Positions 53,066 through 61,945 of a stretch of DNA of 64,000 bases are shown in pieces (the stretch's first letter is position 1; every line of letters starts with the position of its first letter). Source of the stretch: JARRQJ01 sp963761035 (GTDB lineage Bacteria > Pseudomonadota > Gammaproteobacteria > DRLM01); NCBI GenBank assembly GCA_963761035.1, contig CAVXFH010000002.1, forward strand, positions 620,001-684,000, in the 5' to 3' direction. A program made the translations under genes and the position numbers. Under the pieces are notes generated by a model. The model saw only the letters and a list, made by a program, of their open reading frames with translations. It was not told the origin of the DNA and did not search any database.

Positions 53066-53974
53066 ATGGCGGTCCGTCATTTTCTATCTTTACTCGACCT
53101 TTCAGCCGCGGAGCTACGGGCGTTGCTGGCGCGTTCCAGCGAACTGAAGGCCATGCATCAACGCCACATGGGATACGAGCCCCTCAAAGGCAAGATATTG
53201 GGGATGATCTTCGAGAAATCTTCCACCCGTACCCGCGTTTCCTTCGAAGCGGCCATGGTGCAATTCGGCGGCCACGCCATCTTCCTCTCGCCCCGCGACT
53301 CTCAGCTGGGCCGCGGCGAACCCATCGAGGACACTGCCCGCGTGCTGTCGCGCATGGTGGATGCGGTGATGATCCGTACCTATGAACACAGCAAATTAGA
53401 GCGATTCGCCGCCTATTCCCGGGTGCCGGTGATCAACGCCCTCACCGACCGCGAACATCCCTGCCAATTGCTGGCGGACATGCAGACCTTCTTCGATCAT
53501 CGCGGCGATATCCGCGGCAAGACCGTGGTGTGGTTGGGCGACGGCAACAATATGTGCCACTCCTATATTCATGCCGCACAGCGCCTGGATTTCGAGTTGC
53601 GTATCGCCAGTCCCGACGGTTACCGGCCGGATGCCGCAATCCTTGACGCCGCCGTCGGCCGTGCCGTGCTGGTAGACGATTCGGCCGCCGCCGTTAAAGA
53701 CGCGGATCTGGTGGTCACCGACGTGTGGGCCAGCATGGGCCAGGAAGAGGAACAGGAGGTGCGCCGCCGCGCCTTCGCGCCCTATCAGGTCAACGCTGAG
53801 CTCATGGGACGAGCCAAACCCGATGCCCTGTTCATGCACTGTCTGCCCGCCCATCGTGACGAAGAAGTCTCCGCCGCGGTCATCGACGGTCCGCGGAGCG
53901 TGGTATGGGAGGAAGCGGAAAACCGCCTGCATTCGCAAAAGGCGCTGTTGGAGTTATTGCTCTGCAGTGGATAG
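53066..53974 (+). CDS. argF: Ornithine carbamoyltransferase
   Basis: 302 residues from ATG 53066, ten bases after the argD stop. Carbamoyl-phosphate site: FEKSSTRTRVSFEAAM (STRTR) and HPCQLLADMQTF. Ornithine site: HCLPAHRDEEV and VTDVWASMGQEEE. Makes citrulline in arginine synthesis, cytoplasmic trimer. Forms an operon with argD. Very T-rich run follows the stop. Confidence 0.95.
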   Translation: MAVRHFLSLLDLSAAELRALLARSSELKAMHQRHMGYEPLKGKILGMIFEKSSTRTRVSFEAAMVQFGGHAIFLSPRDSQLGRGEPIEDTARVLSRMVDAVMIRTYEHSKLERFAAYSRVPVINALTDREHPCQLLADMQTFFDHRGDIRGKTVVWLGDGNNMCHSYIHAAQRLDFELRIASPDGYRPDAAILDAAVGRAVLVDDSAAAVKDADLVVTDVWASMGQEEEQEVRRRAFAPYQVNAELMGRAKPDALFMHCLPAHRDEEVSAAVIDGPRSVVWEEAENRLHSQKALLELLLCSG

Positions 53975-54054
53975 GTCTTGTTATTTTTTTGTTTTTTTAT
54001 TTAACCACCAATATCTAAACTGCCGAAAACACCAACTTGATCGCTGTTCGGCAA

Positions 54055-54085
54055 TAAAAAAGGGCGGACCTTCTCAGGCCCGCCC
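54055..54085 (-). terminator. Terminator between argF and the cytochrome c4 gene
   Basis: Minus strand: GGGCGGGCCT, loop GAGA, AGGTCCGCCC then TTTTTTATT; ten pairs with one G-U. Ideal rho-independent terminator for the cytochrome gene that ends at 54112; may also stop argF transcripts. Confidence 0.85.
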
Positions 54086-54111
54086 CTTCCTCTGCGTTCA
54101 GGCATCCGTAC

Positions 54112-54768
54112 CTATGGCAACAGACTGGATAGATAATTGGCCAAGGCCTTGATCTCATCGTTGGACAGGCCCTTGGCGATACCCTGCATCATTCCCGCCG
54201 GATCGTTGGCGCGGGCGCCGTCGCGTAAATCGGTCAGTTCCTTGATGAGGTAATCGCGGTGCTGCCCGCCAATCACGGGAAATTGCGAAATATTGGGGGC
54301 CTTGCCCTTGCCGCGCTCGCCGTGACAATTTACGCAACCGTATACGTTCTTATCAGGGATACCATTGTAGAAAATCTTCTCGCCTTTTTCAGCCAGTTTA
54401 CTGTCCACGCTGGCAAGCGGCTTGGAGGCCATCTTTTGCGACGCAAAATAGCTGCCGATGTCCAAGGCATCCTGCTCGGAGGCCACTGTGGCAGCCATGC
54501 CGGCCATGGTCTCGTTGTTGGCGCGCAACCCTGATTTGAAGTCCTCAACCTCTTTAGCGATATAGCTCGCATATTGACCGGCCAGCCGCGGGAAGGTGGC
54601 ATCTTCACTATTACCGGTAGCGCCGTGGCAACTCTGGCATAAGGCCGATTTGTCCGCTCCGGCCTTGGGATCGCCCTTCATGCCGTACGTACCTAAATCG
54701 GCCTGCGCCACCCCTGTGCTCAGCGCTAATGCCAAGATCGTCACCCACAAATGCGCCTTGTTCCACAT
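54112..54768 (-). CDS. Diheme cytochrome c4
   Basis: 218 residues. Signal peptide ending GVAQA. Two haem c sites at similar positions in two halves: ALCQSCHGATGNSED and YGCVNCHGERGKGKAPN, each followed by a Met ligand segment (ETMAGMAATV and AGMMQGIAKGLSNDEI) and an ALANYLSSL-type end helix. This two-domain form is cytochrome c4, a periplasmic electron carrier to terminal oxidases or denitrification enzymes. Strong terminator after it. Confidence 0.93.
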   Translation of the reverse strand: MWNKAHLWVTILALALSTGVAQADLGTYGMKGDPKAGADKSALCQSCHGATGNSEDATFPRLAGQYASYIAKEVEDFKSGLRANNETMAGMAATVASEQDALDIGSYFASQKMASKPLASVDSKLAEKGEKIFYNGIPDKNVYGCVNCHGERGKGKAPNISQFPVIGGQHRDYLIKELTDLRDGARANDPAGMMQGIAKGLSNDEIKALANYLSSLLP

Positions 54769-55200
54769 GTCTCCCCCCTCTCTCTCGCTGCTGACTCAGT
54801 TATCCCGCTGCTCAGTGTTGACTTTTTCGTTGTGAAGTCGAGAAATAGCTATATTACAGGCTCCACGTTTTGCGTCAATCCATCCATTCTTTCCCCCTAC
54901 ACATGCGCCCCAAGCCAGGCTGCCGCGCGAAGACATCATTAATCCCCCCCTAGCATAGGTATACCGGCAGTACCCATCGTAACTCATGATCGTCGCTGTC
55001 GATTATTCGGCACATGTTTGGTCAGCAGGAACCGCAAAATATTACGTAAAAACAATAATTAATTACTTTCCCCGCTTCGTTCAAGCCCGTGGTCGCGCCT
55101 AGGGTAGACTCCGCAGCAAATATCTGGGAAAATCAAACGCATTCGAAATATAATAATAATAGTTGTATAAAAATCATTTGGCGGCCTTCAGGCCGCTTTT
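54769..55200. other. Intergenic stretch, AT-rich
   Basis: About 430 bases with no convincing coding frame. The left part should hold the cytochrome c4 promoter. The right end carries a perfect hairpin with T run reading on the plus strand (55180-55206), which has no plus-strand gene before it; a small RNA ending there is possible. Confidence 0.35.
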
Positions 55201-55206
55201 TTATTG
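55180..55206 (+). terminator. Hairpin with T run, plus strand
   Basis: GCGGCCT TC AGGCCGC followed by TTTTTTATT. Seven pairs with two-base loop (or five with larger loop). On the minus strand the hairpin follows the hydrogenase protease stop, with AAATGATTTTTAT after it, so it may serve both strands. Confidence 0.65.
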
Positions 55207-55701
55207 GCCGTGCATTGGGAGGGCAAACCCGCGTCGGCAATAGTAGGCGATATCCCGCTCGATCTCATCCCGAACTCGGTCAATGGCTTGAAGTACGTTG
55301 CCGTTCATCACGGTTACCGCATTGACCGATTCAGCCTCGATACCATAAACAAGTACGACCTCGGGGAGGTTCCCCAAGACACTGAGCAATTCGAACATGG
55401 CCCGCAGCCTCATCCCATGACTGGACAGACAGTCCCCGGATAACTCAATCAACTGAAGCCCGGAGAGACGATAAACCGTACCGGGGGCCCCAGCATTCAT
55501 CACCGCATCCACCACTATCGCAATATCCGCGGCTCCCAGCAGGGCGGGCAATTCGCCGCCGGGCGAGCGACATGCCGTCACCGTCACTTGTTCGCTATTG
55601 GCGGCCACCCGCTCGGACTCGGCGAGTAATTCAGCCACACGCCAACCCGCCCAGTCATCGCCGTAAGGCGAGCCGATACCGATGACGCTCACACGGGGCA
55701 T
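55201..55701 (-). CDS. Hydrogenase maturation protease
   Basis: 166 residues. Family motifs: SVIGIGSPYGDDWAGWRVAE (GIGS...DD), IVVDAVMNAGAPGTVYRL (D of metal site) and SSHGMRLRAMFELL (His). The enzyme cuts the C-terminal tail of the [NiFe] large subunit after nickel insertion. It is the last gene of the hydrogenase operon, 9 bases after the large-subunit stop. The large subunit here ends soon after its second Cys motif, leaving only a short tail. Confidence 0.88.
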   Translation of the reverse strand: MPRVSVIGIGSPYGDDWAGWRVAELLAESERVAANSEQVTVTACRSPGGELPALLGAADIAIVVDAVMNAGAPGTVYRLSGLQLIELSGDCLSSHGMRLRAMFELLSVLGNLPEVVLVYGIEAESVNAVTVMNGNVLQAIDRVRDEIERDIAYYCRRGFALPMHGQ

Positions 55702-55710
55702 GGATGGCCC

Positions 55711-57009
55711 TCACAATCGATGCAGGCGCAGGTCGAGAAAGTGGCTGGCACAGGAGATACAGGGGTCGTAATTGCGTATCACCTGCTCGCAATGCATGCG
55801 CAGTTGCTCCTGGGCCTGATCCAAACCTAAGGCCGCTATGCTCTGATGAAGATCTTGCTCGATACGCGCCTGATTCTGGCTGGTGGGCGGTACGATACGG
55901 GCGCTGACGACGCGGCCCGCGGCATCCAGTTCGTAGCGATGCCACAAAAAACCGCGCGGGGCCTCGGTACAACCGTAGCCCACGCCGGCCCGCGCCGGTG
56001 CCGTCACATACGGAGATGACGCCGGCACGTAAGTGTCGAGCAAACGCACAGCCTCACCCAAGGCGTAATATACCTCCGCGGCGCGCGCCACAATGCTGTG
56101 AAACATGTTATAGCTGGGCCAAGAAAGTCCCGCTTCGGCCAGAACCTCGCTTACGGTCTCGGGCAGGCGATCGAGATTGAGATTCAACCGCGCCAGGGGT
56201 CCCACCAAATACGGCTCGCCTGCCAACAGGCAATGCAGCGCCGTGGAATGCGGAACTTGGTGTTCCTTAAAATGATGATCGAATTCCGCGATGGCGACGT
56301 CCAGCCCGCGCGTAGAGACGAGACGTCCCGCATTCATGGGATATTCGTCGGGGTGGCGCATCGCGACACAGGTAATGGCGGCGCGGCGATCGGGCATGGG
56401 CAGACTTGCCGTCCAGCGGACCAGCGCCGCCGCCTCCGGCAGGGCCGCGCGCAGCTTGTCGCGCAGAACGGCGACCTCTCCCAAAGACGGGGCATGATGA
56501 AAACCGCCCACCCGCGCCCCCACCGGATGTACCGAGCGCGCCCCGAATAAGCGGATGAGTTCATTGCCCAAGGCCTGCAGGCGCAGGCCGCGCCGCACTT
56601 CGTCCGGGTAGACCTTGGCCATCTCGATGATAGTGTTGAAACCGAGAAAATCCGGCGCCGCCAACAGATGGATATGCAGGCAGTGGCTCTCGATCCACTC
56701 GCCGCAATAAAACACCCGGCGCATGGCCCGCACCCACGAACCGGGATCGATGCCCAAGATGGACTCGATGGCCTGCACCGCGCTCATTTGATAGGCCACG
56801 GGACAGATGCCGCAGATACGCGCCACCATGTCCGGCACTTCGTGATAGTCGCGCCCTTCCAGCAGCTTCTCGAACAGGCGCGGCGGCTCGTAGATGCGCA
56901 GTTTGAGGTCGACGATGCGCCCCGCCTCGATCATCACCTCCAGGGCGCCTTCGCCCTCCACGCGGGCCAGCGCCGGGACATTGATGGCGATGCGCCGTTC
57001 CTCGCTCAT
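55711..57009 (-). CDS. [NiFe] hydrogenase large (alpha) subunit, group 3b type
   Basis: 432 residues from ATG 57009, overlapping the small-subunit stop by 4 bases (ATGA). Nickel-binding motifs: ARICGICPVAYQMSAVQAIE (RxCGxCxxxH variant with Y) and the C-terminal DPCISCASHFLDL (DPCxxC). PARARVEGEG-like start ALARVEGEGALEVMIEAGRI. Short length and order beta-gamma-delta-alpha place it with cytoplasmic NAD(P)-linked sulfhydrogenase-like enzymes. Tail after the Cys motif is LRLHRL-type, to be removed by the protease. Confidence 0.9.
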   Translation of the reverse strand: MSEERRIAINVPALARVEGEGALEVMIEAGRIVDLKLRIYEPPRLFEKLLEGRDYHEVPDMVARICGICPVAYQMSAVQAIESILGIDPGSWVRAMRRVFYCGEWIESHCLHIHLLAAPDFLGFNTIIEMAKVYPDEVRRGLRLQALGNELIRLFGARSVHPVGARVGGFHHAPSLGEVAVLRDKLRAALPEAAALVRWTASLPMPDRRAAITCVAMRHPDEYPMNAGRLVSTRGLDVAIAEFDHHFKEHQVPHSTALHCLLAGEPYLVGPLARLNLNLDRLPETVSEVLAEAGLSWPSYNMFHSIVARAAEVYYALGEAVRLLDTYVPASSPYVTAPARAGVGYGCTEAPRGFLWHRYELDAAGRVVSARIVPPTSQNQARIEQDLHQSIAALGLDQAQEQLRMHCEQVIRNYDPCISCASHFLDLRLHRL

Positions 57010-57815
57010 TCGCCGCCCTCCCCTGGGGGCATCAACGGTTTCCCCCGCGCTTGTTTCGCCGCCTGCACAAAAGCGGGCGCGGCATTGTTGATGGTGAGAA
57101 AGCGGCGGGCTATGGCTTCCGGCACCAGACCCAGACCGGCGAAACGCCGCGTCAAAGAAGCGGTATTGACGTTCTCCGCCGGCCCGTAACAGGCATAACA
57201 CTCGCGCCCGAAGCTCGGACACAAGGCCCCGCACCCGGTCTGGGTCACCGGACCCATGCACGGCAGGCCCTTCGCCACCAGCACACACACATTGTTGGCG
57301 CGCTTGCACTCCATGCACATGCTGTCGCGGCTTACCGCCGGGACCACGCCGAACAACAAGGAGCGCAACGCCGCCACTACCTGGCGCGTATTCACCGGGC
57401 AGCCCCACAATTCGAGATCCACCGCCACATGGGCGGCGATGGGCGTGGAAGTGGCGAGACTGTTGATATAACGCGGCGAGGCATACACCGCATTAATCCA
57501 TTGCCGGCCGTCGGCGAGATTACGCAGCGCCTGTACGCCGCCCGCGGTGGCGCAGGCGCCGATGGTAATGAGATATTTGCTGTTGGCGCGGATACGCCGG
57601 ATACGTTCCAGGTCTTCGGGCGTGGCGATACTCCCTTCCACAAAGGCGATATCCACCCGCGCGTCGGGCTCCAGCGCCCCCGCCTCGGCAAAGTGCACGA
57701 TATCCACCAACTCGCTCAAGGCCAACAGCGCCTCGCCCGCATTCAAAAAGGCCAATTGGCAGCCGTCGCAGCTGGAAAATTTATGCACCGCAATGCGCGG
57801 TTTCGAATTACTCAT
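57006..57815 (-). CDS. [NiFe] hydrogenase small (delta) subunit
   Basis: 269 residues. Iron-sulfur ligands: FSSCDGCQLAFLNAGEALL (CxxC), IGACATAGGVQALRNL, LWGCPVNTRQV and a cysteine-rich end: SMCMECKRANNVCVLVAKGL, CMGPVTQTGCGALCPSFGRE and CYACYGPAEN. This pattern of three [4Fe-4S] clusters without Tat signal is that of group 3 small subunits. Transfers electrons to the beta/gamma diaphorase. Overlaps the alpha gene. Confidence 0.9.
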   Translation of the reverse strand: MSNSKPRIAVHKFSSCDGCQLAFLNAGEALLALSELVDIVHFAEAGALEPDARVDIAFVEGSIATPEDLERIRRIRANSKYLITIGACATAGGVQALRNLADGRQWINAVYASPRYINSLATSTPIAAHVAVDLELWGCPVNTRQVVAALRSLLFGVVPAVSRDSMCMECKRANNVCVLVAKGLPCMGPVTQTGCGALCPSFGRECYACYGPAENVNTASLTRRFAGLGLVPEAIARRFLTINNAAPAFVQAAKQARGKPLMPPGEGGE

Positions 57816-57851
57816 CTCGGTCTTCGTTCCGCCCTCCAGGATTTAGCTCGC

Positions 57852-58685
57852 TCAAAAACCCTTTACGCCAAACAATTCCTTAATTTCAGGATACGCGAAC
57901 ACCGGTCCGTCTTTGCAAATAAATTTGCCGCCGTACTGGCAGTGGCCGCAATGGCCGACGGCGCATTGCATGTTGCGTTCCATGCTGAGATAGATCGCCG
58001 CCTCGTCCATGCCGCGCTGGGTGAGGTTCCGCGCCGCGGCGCGCATCATTCCTTCCGGACCGCACATCATCGCCATGGTGCGAGCGGGATCAAGATGAAT
58101 ACCGTCGAACAATTCCGTGACCAGGCCGACGTGCCAGGGCCACAACGCCGCGCCCTCATCGGCGGCGATGACCACCTCGGTGCCGGGTTGTTTCGCCCAC
58201 TGCGCGTAACGCTCGCGCCACAACAGATCATTGGCGTGTTTGACGCCTTGCATAATGATTAAACGCCCGTAGCATTCGCGGCGATTCAAGACGTAATTGA
58301 TCACCGAGACCGTTGGCGCGCAACCCAAACCGCCGGTCACGATCAACACATCCCGGCCTTGCGCCTCCCGCAAGGGCCAGCCGCGCCCGAAAGGACCGCG
58401 TATCCCCACATAGTGTCCCGTCCGCAATTGCGCCAAGCCGCGCGTCACGCGCCCGACCACACGGATGGTGTGATCGTAAAGGTGCTCGTCGCGCGGATCG
58501 GAGACGATGGAGATGGCCACCTCGCCCACGCCGTAGAGATACACCATATTGAACTGGCCGGGCTGAAAGTCGTAAGCGCGTTGCACCGCCGAATCGGTGA
58601 ACCGCAGGCGCAAAGTAAAAATGCCGGCCGCCTCCTCGAGGCGTTCGACGACCTCCGCCTCATGCGAGAGATAGGGATTTCTCAC
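57852..58685 (-). CDS. Hydrogenase gamma subunit, FAD/NAD(P)-binding with [2Fe-2S]
   Basis: 277 residues from a GTG at 58685 that overlaps the beta stop (GTGA) with an AGGA site just before. Ferredoxin-reductase fold: FQPGQFNMVYLYGVGEVAIS (FAD), GPFGRGWPL, VLIVTGGLGCAPTVSVINYV (NAD) and MAMMCGPEGMM. C-terminal Cys cluster: NMQCAVGHCGHCQYGGKFIC. This is the HydG-type flavoprotein. It exchanges hydride with NADP(H) or NAD(H). Confidence 0.9.
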   Translation of the reverse strand: MRNPYLSHEAEVVERLEEAAGIFTLRLRFTDSAVQRAYDFQPGQFNMVYLYGVGEVAISIVSDPRDEHLYDHTIRVVGRVTRGLAQLRTGHYVGIRGPFGRGWPLREAQGRDVLIVTGGLGCAPTVSVINYVLNRRECYGRLIIMQGVKHANDLLWRERYAQWAKQPGTEVVIAADEGAALWPWHVGLVTELFDGIHLDPARTMAMMCGPEGMMRAAARNLTQRGMDEAAIYLSMERNMQCAVGHCGHCQYGGKFICKDGPVFAYPEIKELFGVKGF

Positions 58686-59809
58686 TTTCCTGCTCCACAG
58701 ATGGCAGCCGCCTCTTCGGTGATATCGATGCCCACCGGGCACCAGGTGACGCAGCGCCCGCAGCCCACGCAGCCGCTGCTGTCGAACTGGTCGTGCCAAC
58801 TGCCCAGCTTATGCGTCAGCCATTGCCGGTAGCGGGTCCGGGTGTCGGGGCGGATAGTAAGGCCGTGAATATAGCTATGGCCTTGCGCGAAACAGGAATC
58901 CCATTCGCGCACATGCTCGCTATCCTCTCCATTCAAGCGCGGCTGCTCGCTCTGCGCATGGCAAAAACAGGTGGGACAGACGGAGGTGCAGTTACCGCAG
59001 GAAAGACAACGCTCCGCCACCTCTTGCCAACGGGGATGATCGAGATTGGCGAATAAGGCATCGCGCAGATTACGGCCGGGCAAGGTCCGGGTCTGACACT
59101 GTACCGCCAGTTGCAGCTGATCCGCGGCCATATGGCAGTGCGCCGTCGTTGCCGCGCCGAGCGCCAAGCCGTCAAGGATTTGCTTACCCTTCGCGCTCCC
59201 CGCGGTGGTGACGAACCCGTCGTCGAGTTCATCAAGGGCGATATCATAACTATGGGTGGCGCCGGGCCCGTCGCCGGTGGAGGCGCAAAAACAGGTGGTG
59301 GCGGGATGGCTGCAATTCACGGCGACGATAAACAGACCTTTGCGCCGCGCCCCATAGTAAGGATCGGGATGGGCGTCCTGCAAAAAAATCTTGTCCTGGA
59401 TACGCAAGGCGGCGAGATCGCAGGCGCGCGCGCCAATTACGGCGATAGGCACCTCCGCAGGCAGAGTCTCGCGAAAACGGAGGCGGCCGCCGGCGTCGCG
59501 CTCCACGCGCCACAGGTTCTCGCGCGGCGCGAACAACAAGGGCTTCAAGGCCTGCGGGCCGTTGGCCCAGGTGAAGTAGCGCGGCCCCTTGTCTTGATAA
59601 AGCCGGTATTCACCGGGCGTCTGTTGATCCCGGATGCCGCGCGGCAGATCGTCGACCGACCGGAGCGCATCGTAGACGATGGCGCCCTCTTTGATCTGCG
59701 GTCCCACGCAGCGATACCCCGCCTGCTGCAAGCCGTCCAACAAGGATGGGAACCTTTCCCGCGGCAAAAAACGGGGGGCGGGCACTTCCTTGGCAGGCGA
59801 TTCCGGCAT
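58682..59809 (-). CDS. Hydrogenase beta subunit, 2x[4Fe-4S] electron-transfer protein
   Basis: 375 residues from ATG 59809. The C-terminal part has two ferredoxin-type clusters: CLSCGNCTSVCPTCFC and SGCVGCGRCVTWCPVGIDIT. The N-terminal part (VYDALRSVDDLPRGIRDQQT, GARACDLAALRIQDKIFLQD, AVNCSHPATTCFCASTGDGP) is the HydB domain, which is shared with anaerobic sulfite reductase A. First hydrogenase gene, 39 bases behind the DUF455 gene. No ribosome site is obvious at 59809. Confidence 0.88.
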   Translation of the reverse strand: MPESPAKEVPAPRFLPRERFPSLLDGLQQAGYRCVGPQIKEGAIVYDALRSVDDLPRGIRDQQTPGEYRLYQDKGPRYFTWANGPQALKPLLFAPRENLWRVERDAGGRLRFRETLPAEVPIAVIGARACDLAALRIQDKIFLQDAHPDPYYGARRKGLFIVAVNCSHPATTCFCASTGDGPGATHSYDIALDELDDGFVTTAGSAKGKQILDGLALGAATTAHCHMAADQLQLAVQCQTRTLPGRNLRDALFANLDHPRWQEVAERCLSCGNCTSVCPTCFCHAQSEQPRLNGEDSEHVREWDSCFAQGHSYIHGLTIRPDTRTRYRQWLTHKLGSWHDQFDSSGCVGCGRCVTWCPVGIDITEEAAAICGAGK

Positions 59810-59848
59810 ATATAGACTAAGACAACCCGATAAAAATCTTCCGCTACC

Positions 59849-60661
59849 TTATGCCGATCTCGCCATTTGCTCAAGAGACTCAAGCTCGCTCTCGCTAAAC
59901 CCTGCCTGCAATCGGGCGTCGCGATGGAACGGCCCCTTGATCCGTCCCTTCAGATAACGTTGAATTAATTTGTGGAAGGTGGCTTCCGGCACCAGGTCGC
60001 GTTGCTCGCAGAGAAAACGGAACCAGCGGCTGCCGATCTCCACATGACCGATCTCGTCGCGGAGGATGATCTCCAACAGGGCAACGGTCTCGTCGTCGCC
60101 CGCCGCGCGCAGGCGCGCTATCATCCCCGGCGTCACGTCCAGGCCGCGCGCCTCCATGACCCGCGGCACCAGCGCCATGCGCACCAGCGGGTCGTGGGCG
60201 GTATCCCGCGCCATCTCCCACAGGCCGTTGTGGGCGGCGAAATCGCCGTAGTCGTGACCGAGGCTGCGCAAGCGTTCCCGCAGCAGGGTGAAGTGATAGG
60301 CCTCTTCGTCCGCGACCCGCACCCAATCGTCGTAGTAACGCGGCGGCATGTCGCGGAAGCGGTACACCGCGTCCCAGGCCAGATTGATGGCGTTGAATTC
60401 AATGTGGGTGACAGCATGGATGAGCGCGGCGCGCCCTTCAAGCGTATTAAATCCGCGGCGCGGCAACTCACGCGGCGACACCAATAATGGACGCGGCGGC
60501 CGACCGGGTTCGCCGATAGGCAGGGGCGCGGCATCGTGCTGTAGCGCCAACCCAGCGGCGCGCCACTGCGCCGCGATAACGCGGCTCAGCCGCGCCTTCT
60601 CCATGGCATCACACTCGGCGATGCACGCCGCCGCGCCGGCGAAAAGACTGTTCATTATCAT
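59849..60661 (-). CDS. DUF455 ferritin-like protein
   Basis: 270 residues from ATG 60661, which shares a base with the glycerate kinase stop (TAATG); ATG 60655 is a second choice. Ferritin-like metal motifs: THIEFNAINLAWDAVYRF, ADEEAYHFTLLRERLRSLGH and LEIILRDEIGHVEIGSRWFR (ExxH pairs in a four-helix bundle). The family is uncharacterised (DUF455, related to MiaE-like di-iron proteins). Position between glycerate kinase and hydrogenase genes shows shared transcription but not shared function. Confidence 0.85.
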   Translation of the reverse strand: MIMNSLFAGAAACIAECDAMEKARLSRVIAAQWRAAGLALQHDAAPLPIGEPGRPPRPLLVSPRELPRRGFNTLEGRAALIHAVTHIEFNAINLAWDAVYRFRDMPPRYYDDWVRVADEEAYHFTLLRERLRSLGHDYGDFAAHNGLWEMARDTAHDPLVRMALVPRVMEARGLDVTPGMIARLRAAGDDETVALLEIILRDEIGHVEIGSRWFRFLCEQRDLVPEATFHKLIQRYLKGRIKGPFHRDARLQAGFSESELESLEQMARSA

Positions 60662-61890
60662 TACAATTTCAAGCCGATCACCAAGTCCATGACATTGGTC
60701 CCCGTCGGACCGGTGCTGATGAGGTCGCCGCTGGCTTCCAGGAAGGTCCCCGCATCGGCGCGCCGCAGACACTCGGCGGCATTCAAGCCGTCCAATCCGC
60801 CGCGCGCCAGGGTGCCGCCGTCCACTACCGCCCCGGCATCCTCGCCCGGTCCATCACTGCCGTCGGTAGCACCCGCCAACAACCACACCTTATCACGGGA
60901 GGCAAGCGCCTCGGCGGCGGCCAGGGCCAGATGCTGGTTGCGGCCGCCGCGGCCGGCGTTCGGTGGCAACTCGACGACGGTCTCGCCGCCCCAAATATGC
61001 ACGCTTGCCGGTCCACCCAGCAATTCAACGGCAAGCCGCCGGCCCGCGGCCGCCGCATCGCCGCTCAAACGTTCGCCATGAACCTGTACCGCATAACCCA
61101 TTTTTTCCGCCTCCCGCCCCGCCGCCGCCAGGGCCTGGTCCAGGGAAGCGACAATATGAGTTTCGATGCGGATAAAGCAGGAAGGATCCGGTGGCGATAC
61201 CGGCGGTAAATTTTTTATCAAGGCCTGCAACCACGGCGGCAATGCCGAGGCGTCGAGTTGAGATTCTTCATCCGCCGTCAGCACACCGGAACCGATGTCC
61301 GCCAGTCCGTCGCCCGGCACATCGGAGATCAACAACTGTATCGCGCGGCGGCCGCGCAGATGAACGGCCAGACGCCCGCCCTTGATGCACGACAGGCGCT
61401 TGCGTACGGCGTTCATGCGTCGAATATCCCAGCCGCTGCCCAACAACCAGCGGTTTACGCGCCGCAGGTCAGCCAGGCTCATTCCCGACGGCAAGACCTC
61501 CGCCAGGCTGGAGGCGCCGCCGGAGATGAGGAACAATATGGGCGCATCGCCGGGTAAGGCCGCGATAAAATCCAGTAGGGCCCGGCCCGCCAGCAAACTG
61601 CGCTCATCGGGCAGTGGATGGCCCGCCTCTATCACCGTCACCCCCGCGCGGTGTTCCATTCCCGGCGTCAGGTGGCCGGGTTTGGTGATGAGCAAGGCGG
61701 ATTGCAACTGCTCGCCCAGCACGGCACGCGCGCCATCCAGCATCGCCCCGGCCGCCTTGCCGATGGCGATGGCATGTGCCTTACCGGTCAAATGCCGCGC
61801 CGCCAAAAAACGTTCAACGCAAATCGTTCCGTGCACCGCGGCCAACGCGGCATGAAAGATCTTGAGCGCGGCGGCGCGTGGGTTGGACAT
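60661..61890 (-). CDS. Glycerate 2-kinase (MOFRL family, type II)
   Basis: 409 residues from ATG 61890. Family motifs: AIAIGKAAGAMLDGAR, ITKPGHLTPG, IEAGHPLPDERSLLAGRALL, FLISGGASSLAEVLPSGMSL, NAVRKRLSCIKGGRLA and C-terminal GGRNQHLALAAAEAL and GATDGSDGPGEDAGAVVDGG. Phosphorylates glycerate to 2-phosphoglycerate. First gene of the minus operon leading into the hydrogenase; divergent from the PNPOx gene with only 55 bases between. Confidence 0.92.
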   Translation of the reverse strand: MSNPRAAALKIFHAALAAVHGTICVERFLAARHLTGKAHAIAIGKAAGAMLDGARAVLGEQLQSALLITKPGHLTPGMEHRAGVTVIEAGHPLPDERSLLAGRALLDFIAALPGDAPILFLISGGASSLAEVLPSGMSLADLRRVNRWLLGSGWDIRRMNAVRKRLSCIKGGRLAVHLRGRRAIQLLISDVPGDGLADIGSGVLTADEESQLDASALPPWLQALIKNLPPVSPPDPSCFIRIETHIVASLDQALAAAGREAEKMGYAVQVHGERLSGDAAAAGRRLAVELLGGPASVHIWGGETVVELPPNAGRGGRNQHLALAAAEALASRDKVWLLAGATDGSDGPGEDAGAVVDGGTLARGGLDGLNAAECLRRADAGTFLEASGDLISTGPTGTNVMDLVIGLKL

Positions 61891-61945
61891 GATCGGACGC
61901 TTCCTCCAAAATAGCACGGATAACCTTCTAGGCACTATTGTAGCA

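Noticed and set aside
57051..58262. 403-codon plus-strand frame across hydrogenase delta and gamma genes
   Set aside because: Antisense to two motif-rich hydrogenase genes; His/Arg-rich composition typical of shadow frames.
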